Positions 60,704 to 64,000 of a DNA stretch of 64,000 nucleotides are shown in pieces. Both the position numbers and the translations under genes were made by a program. The notes below the pieces were generated by a model. The model saw only the letters and a list, made by a program, of their open reading frames with translations. It made no database searches and was not told the DNA's origin. How positions within the stretch are numbered: the first letter of the stretch is position 1; every line of letters begins with the position of its first letter. The stretch covers positions 41,491-105,490 of the forward strand of contig DASWTM010000215.1 of the NCBI GenBank assembly GCA_036402115.1, written 5' to 3'. The DNA is from Chryseosolibacter sp036402115. Its GTDB lineage: Bacteria; Bacteroidota; Bacteroidia; Cytophagales; Cyclobacteriaceae.

Positions 60704-61953
60704 ACAGCTGCTACTTCTTCCTTTAAGGTAGTAGGGATGGAGACAATAAACGTTGAACCCTCATTCACCTTGCTGCGGGCAGAAATATAACCACGGTGCT
60801 GTTCAACAATCTTTTTACATAGTGCAAGTCCAATACCCGTTCCTTCGAACTCAGTATTGTGATGCAGGCGCTTAAACATTCCGAAGATTTCTTCCGCATA
60901 CTTCTGGTCAAAGCCAATTCCATTATCCTCGACAAAAATTCGGCAGTACCGGGTGTTGTCTTTTGATTTTCCGTTAATCGGCACAGTCACGTCTGATGTA
61001 ATCTTAACTACCGGATCCACATCCTTCTTGGAATACTTCAATGCATTTCCAATCAGATTATGAAACAATGGTTTGATAAGGCTTGGATTGACATAAAGAC
61101 TCGGAAGCTTATCTACAATTACCTTGGCTTTTTTGGACTTGAGCTCTTCGTCCATTTCCGCAAGGATTTCGCTGATGAGCGTGTTCAGATCGCTCTCAAC
61201 AAAAGAAGGCTTGTCTACCGAAAGCTTTGAGAACGTTAGGATATCTGTAATGAGCGTCTGCATTCGTTCCGCAGCACGCTGAATGCGGTAGATGTTGCTC
61301 TTGCCATCGTCATCCAGCGTATCCTGATATTTCAAAAACAGACGATCGCTGAACATACGTATTTTTCGCAACGGCTCCTGCAAGTCGTGGGACGCCATGA
61401 AGGCAAAACGATCAAGATCTTTATTGGCGGATTCAAGACTGGCGATATTCTCCAGTAACTGCCGGTTCAGCTGTTTGATTTTCTCTTCACTGGCTTTGCG
61501 CTCCTTGATCTCCATCTCAAGACTCTTATTGATGGCAACGAGACGCTGCTCCTGAGCCAGTAGTTGACGGTTCTTTCTGTAGAGATCAATTAATACAGAA
61601 ACCTTCGCACGAAGAACATCGGGATTGATTGGCTTATAGATATAGTCAACTGCCCCCGACTGATACCCCTTGTAAATGTTCTCGTCACCGAAGTTATTCG
61701 CGGTGATAAAGATGATGGGAATGTGTTTTAGTTTCTCACGCTCATAGATCAATGACGCTGTTTCAAAACCATTCAGGTTCGGCATCTTCACATCCATAAG
61801 AATAAGAGCAAAGTCATACTCGGTAAGCAGGATCTTAAGTGCCTGCCGCCCTGAGGAAGCCTTTACAAACGTATAGCCATCGGGTTCGAAGATGGTTTCG
61901 ATCGATAGCAAATTGTCTTCGCGGTCGTCAACTAAAAGTATTTTCGGCTGCAT
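60700..61953 (-). CDS. Receiver-histidine kinase hybrid
   Basis: A 417-residue protein: receiver 1-125 with LLVDDREDN, phospho-acceptor Asp54 in LILMDVKMPNL and DYIYKPIN, a coiled-coil linker (about 128-175), HisKA with His189 in AFMASHDLQEPLRKI, and HATPase with FHNLIGNALKYSKKDV, EDNGIGFDQKY and GTGIGLAL. The receiver-first layout is that of regulators that relay signals from an upstream hybrid kinase. The gene follows the hybrid kinase at 62044, with the inverted-repeat element between them. Confidence 0.95.
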   Translation of the reverse strand: MQPKILLVDDREDNLLSIETIFEPDGYTFVKASSGRQALKILLTEYDFALILMDVKMPNLNGFETASLIYEREKLKHIPIIFITANNFGDENIYKGYQSGAVDYIYKPINPDVLRAKVSVLIDLYRKNRQLLAQEQRLVAINKSLEMEIKERKASEEKIKQLNRQLLENIASLESANKDLDRFAFMASHDLQEPLRKIRMFSDRLFLKYQDTLDDDGKSNIYRIQRAAERMQTLITDILTFSKLSVDKPSFVESDLNTLISEILAEMDEELKSKKAKVIVDKLPSLYVNPSLIKPLFHNLIGNALKYSKKDVDPVVKITSDVTVPINGKSKDNTRYCRIFVEDNGIGFDQKYAEEIFGMFKRLHHNTEFEGTGIGLALCKKIVEQHRGYISARSKVNEGSTFIVSIPTTLKEEVAAV

Positions 61954-61970
61954 AGTTTCTTAAAAGCCGC

Positions 61971-62038
61971 AAGCTTCAAGCTACAAGCTGCAAGTCGGTG
62001 TGTCCGGGCTTGAAGCTTGTAGCTCGTAGCTTGAAGCT
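61971..62038. repeat. AGCTTGAAGCTTG-type inverted repeat
   Basis: Left arm AAGCTTCAAGCTACAAGCTG (from 61971) pairs with CTTGAAGCTTGTAGCT (62009-62024) and CTTGAAGCT (62030-62038), with one mismatch and a 5-nt insertion. The unit CTTGAAGCTT/CTTGTAGCTT appears several times in both orientations. It lies between the stop of one kinase and the start of the next. It looks like a dispersed palindromic (REP-like) element. Confidence 0.65.
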
Positions 62039-62043
62039 GTTTT

Positions 62044-64000
62044 TTATTTACAGAACCACAGTCTCATCAACGAGAGCAGCTGGTCAATTTTTACAGGTTT
62101 CGTAATATAATCCGAAGCACCCGCTTCAATACATTTCTGCCTGTCACCTTTCATCGCCTTGGCGGTTACGGCTATAATCGGCAACGAACTGTTTTTGTGT
62201 TCGCGTCTGATCTTGGAGGTCGTTTCATAACCATCCATCTCCGGCATCATGATGTCCATCAGCACCATTTCAATCTTCGGATTGTCATTCAAAATCTGAA
62301 TGGCCTCCTTGCCCGACTCAGCCGTTATCACCGTAATATTAAAGCGTTCAAACACAGTTGTCAATGCAAAAAGATTTCGAACGTCATCATCCACAACAAG
62401 CACCGTCTTGTTTGTCAGGATGTCTTCCTTGCTACGGATATTTTCAATGATCCTACGCTTTTCAGGCGGAAGCTCCTTGTGCGGAATGTGTATGTGAGTA
62501 ACAACTTCTTCAAGCAAGTGTTCAATCGAATTTACGCCTTTCAACAGAACGGCATTCGAATTCAGATTGATCTGTGCAAGTTCCTGCCTGTTAAAGTCTT
62601 TCGCACTGTATACAATGACCGGAGTCAGCTTCTTCTTGATTTTGCTGACCTTCTGCATCAAATCTATGCCTGAAATATCCGGCAATGTATAATCAAGAAT
62701 GATACAATCGTAATCGTTTTTGTTGATTTCCTCAAGAGCGCTTTCACCTGTCATCGAAATGCTCACGTTGACGTGATCGTCCTGCAGGATCTTGGCGATC
62801 TGTGAAGAATCAATCTCATTGTCTTCCACTACGAGCACATTCTTTTTTCGTGGGCCCGCAAACTTGTGAATATCCTTGAATAATTCGTCAAGCGACTCGT
62901 TATCAATTGGTTTCAACATAAAGCTCCGCGCACCCCGTTTTAGCGCCAGCACCCGATTCTCCTCACCAGAGATGATGTGGATCGGTATGTGACGATAATT
63001 GAGATCGTTTCGCAACAGGTCGATCACTTTCCATCCGCTGGTATCCGGGAGCTTTACATCCAGTGTAATCGCGATAGGGTGGAAGCGGTTAATGAAGTCG
63101 AACACTTCCAGGTAGTTCGTGGCCACAACGGCTTTCAGTCCTTCCTGGTGTGCGCGTTCAATCACAATCTTCCCGAACCGCAAATCGTCTTCCACTACCA
63201 GTATTACTTTATCGCCCGGGTGAAGGTTGCTGCGGTCGTCACCTGTTTCATTGATCAACTCACTTACGATCTCGAGGCTTCGGCTTTCAATGCCTTCATT
63301 CGTAACCCTCAGGTTGCCGATCAGTGTATTTATTTCCTGGTCATTTTCCACCTGCAAGTGCTGCTGGATAGCCTTGATGTTTTCGTTTGTGTTTTTCGAA
63401 GTTGTAGCCGGAACGCTTTGCGATGGCAGGTAAAGGGTGAATGTACTTCCTCTGCCTGGCGCGCTGTCCAACTCGATGGTACCACCGAGGAGTTCTGCGA
63501 GACCGCGGCTGATCGAAAGTCCAAGACCTGTTCCACCATATTTACGCGAAGTCGAACCTTCGGCTTGCTGGAAGGCTTCGAAGATAATCATCTGCTTATC
63601 CTGCGGAATACCGATACCGGTATCCGAGATCGAGAAGCCGATAACCTTCTTTGCCTGATCGAGCGTACCGGCAGATTTCCATGTACCTTGCTTTGCTTCG
63701 AATACTTTCAGGCTCACGCCACCTTTCTCCGTAAACTTGAATGCGTTTGACAACAGGTTCTTGAGGATCTGGTTGAGACGCTGAATATCTGTATCAAGCT
63801 GCGCTGGCAAGTTGTCTTCGATCTGAATACTGAAGCGCAGGTTTCTTGCTTCCGAGATCGGACGGAACGTTGTCTCCACGAAGGAAGCAATTTCCGAAAC
63901 GTGTACCGGAGCAATGTTGGTCGAAATAAATCCGGATTCGATCTTCGAAAGATCGAGGATGTCATTGATCAGCTGGATCAAGTCATCACCGCACGAGTGA
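62044..64000 (-). CDS. Hybrid histidine kinase with three receivers, 5' end outside window
   Basis: The frame is open to the window edge: codons upstream of the TTG at 63981 read HSCGDD followed by LIQLINDILDLSKIESG, the end of a HisKA helix, so the start and phospho-acceptor lie to the right of the window. The visible part has an HATPase (NLLSNAFKFTEKGG, SDTGIGIPQDKQMIIFEAFQ, GTGLGLSI), then three receivers: ILVVEDDLRFG with a TLDVKLPDTSG acceptor, VLVVEDNEIDSSQ with ILDYTLPDISG, and VLVVDDDVRNLFAL with VLMDIMMPEMDG, ending ASDYITKPVKID. Such multi-receiver kinases are typical of Cytophagales. The next gene downstream is the receiver-kinase at 60700. Confidence 0.95.
   Translation of the reverse strand, partial: HSCGDDLIQLINDILDLSKIESGFISTNIAPVHVSEIASFVETTFRPISEARNLRFSIQIEDNLPAQLDTDIQRLNQILKNLLSNAFKFTEKGGVSLKVFEAKQGTWKSAGTLDQAKKVIGFSISDTGIGIPQDKQMIIFEAFQQAEGSTSRKYGGTGLGLSISRGLAELLGGTIELDSAPGRGSTFTLYLPSQSVPATTSKNTNENIKAIQQHLQVENDQEINTLIGNLRVTNEGIESRSLEIVSELINETGDDRSNLHPGDKVILVVEDDLRFGKIVIERAHQEGLKAVVATNYLEVFDFINRFHPIAITLDVKLPDTSGWKVIDLLRNDLNYRHIPIHIISGEENRVLALKRGARSFMLKPIDNESLDELFKDIHKFAGPRKKNVLVVEDNEIDSSQIAKILQDDHVNVSISMTGESALEEINKNDYDCIILDYTLPDISGIDLMQKVSKIKKKLTPVIVYSAKDFNRQELAQINLNSNAVLLKGVNSIEHLLEEVVTHIHIPHKELPPEKRRIIENIRSKEDILTNKTVLVVDDDVRNLFALTTVFERFNITVITAESGKEAIQILNDNPKIEMVLMDIMMPEMDGYETTSKIRREHKNSSLPIIAVTAKAMKGDRQKCIEAGASDYITKPVKIDQLLSLMRLWFCK

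Noticed and set aside
62977..63750. Long open frame antisense to the hybrid kinase
   Set aside because: It reads across the HATPase and receiver codons on the opposite strand. No recognisable family; the sense protein has catalytic motifs.

Overview
The window reads as chromosomal DNA of a Bacteroidota bacterium, most likely order Cytophagales (inference from gene content, no search run). The signs are SusC/SusD-type outer-membrane pairs, a 1368-residue hybrid two-component regulator with a periplasmic propeller, C-terminal type IX secretion sorting domains on glycoside hydrolases, FtsX/MacB-type permeases, lipoproteins with short leaders, and small Bacteroidota-type stress proteins. No rRNA, tRNA, CRISPR array, phage or transposon was seen. 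Coding is dense and most gaps are under 150 bp.

Layout. (1) 1-10.6 kb: a carbohydrate-use locus with a partial PfkB sugar kinase, a GH26 mannanase, a hybrid two-component regulator, an orphan carbohydrate-binding-like domain, a clan-A glycoside hydrolase with a sorting tail and a GH5 endoglucanase. (2) 10.8-23.5 kb: a propeller/HEAT/cytochrome c lipoprotein, then mixed housekeeping and envelope genes (beta-barrel protein, MpaB-type oxygenase, stress-type protein, HAD and HD hydrolases, membrane transporter-like protein, phosphodiesterase-type metalloenzyme, TPR protein, beta-propeller protein). (3) 23.6-29.8 kb: an ABC-type permease divergent from a propeller histidine kinase plus LuxR-type regulator pair. 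(4) 30.1-39.4 kb: a SusC/SusD operon with two small lipoproteins, followed by a hypothetical secreted protein and a large secreted zinc metalloprotease, suggesting peptide or glycopeptide use. (5) 39.4-44.4 kb: TPR histidine kinase, hydrolase, DUF3667, kdsB, MmcQ/YjbR. (6) 44.5-60 kb: an island of small stress and envelope proteins (YciE/DUF892, CsbD-like, two DUF1328 peptides, DUF2383, BrkB, YtxH, a disordered Q-rich protein, two AsmA-like proteins) wrapped around rpoN, an NtrC-type activator and two sensor kinases. (7) 60.3-64 kb: response regulators and hybrid kinases; the last gene runs off the right edge.

The most interesting signal is in region 6. rpoN has a well-spaced sigma-54 type promoter of its own. 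A recurring bipartite motif, GGYAY then TTT at positions 10-12, lies 30-69 nt upstream of at least eight start codons, nearly all of them stress, envelope or regulator genes around rpoN. A dyad of the form TGTGGAAAT-N4-CCMCAAA is shared by the rpoN leader and the CsbD/DUF1328 divergent region. Together these suggest a self-contained sigma-54/NtrC-controlled envelope-stress regulon. That is an inference from sequence reading only; no motif statistics were computed.
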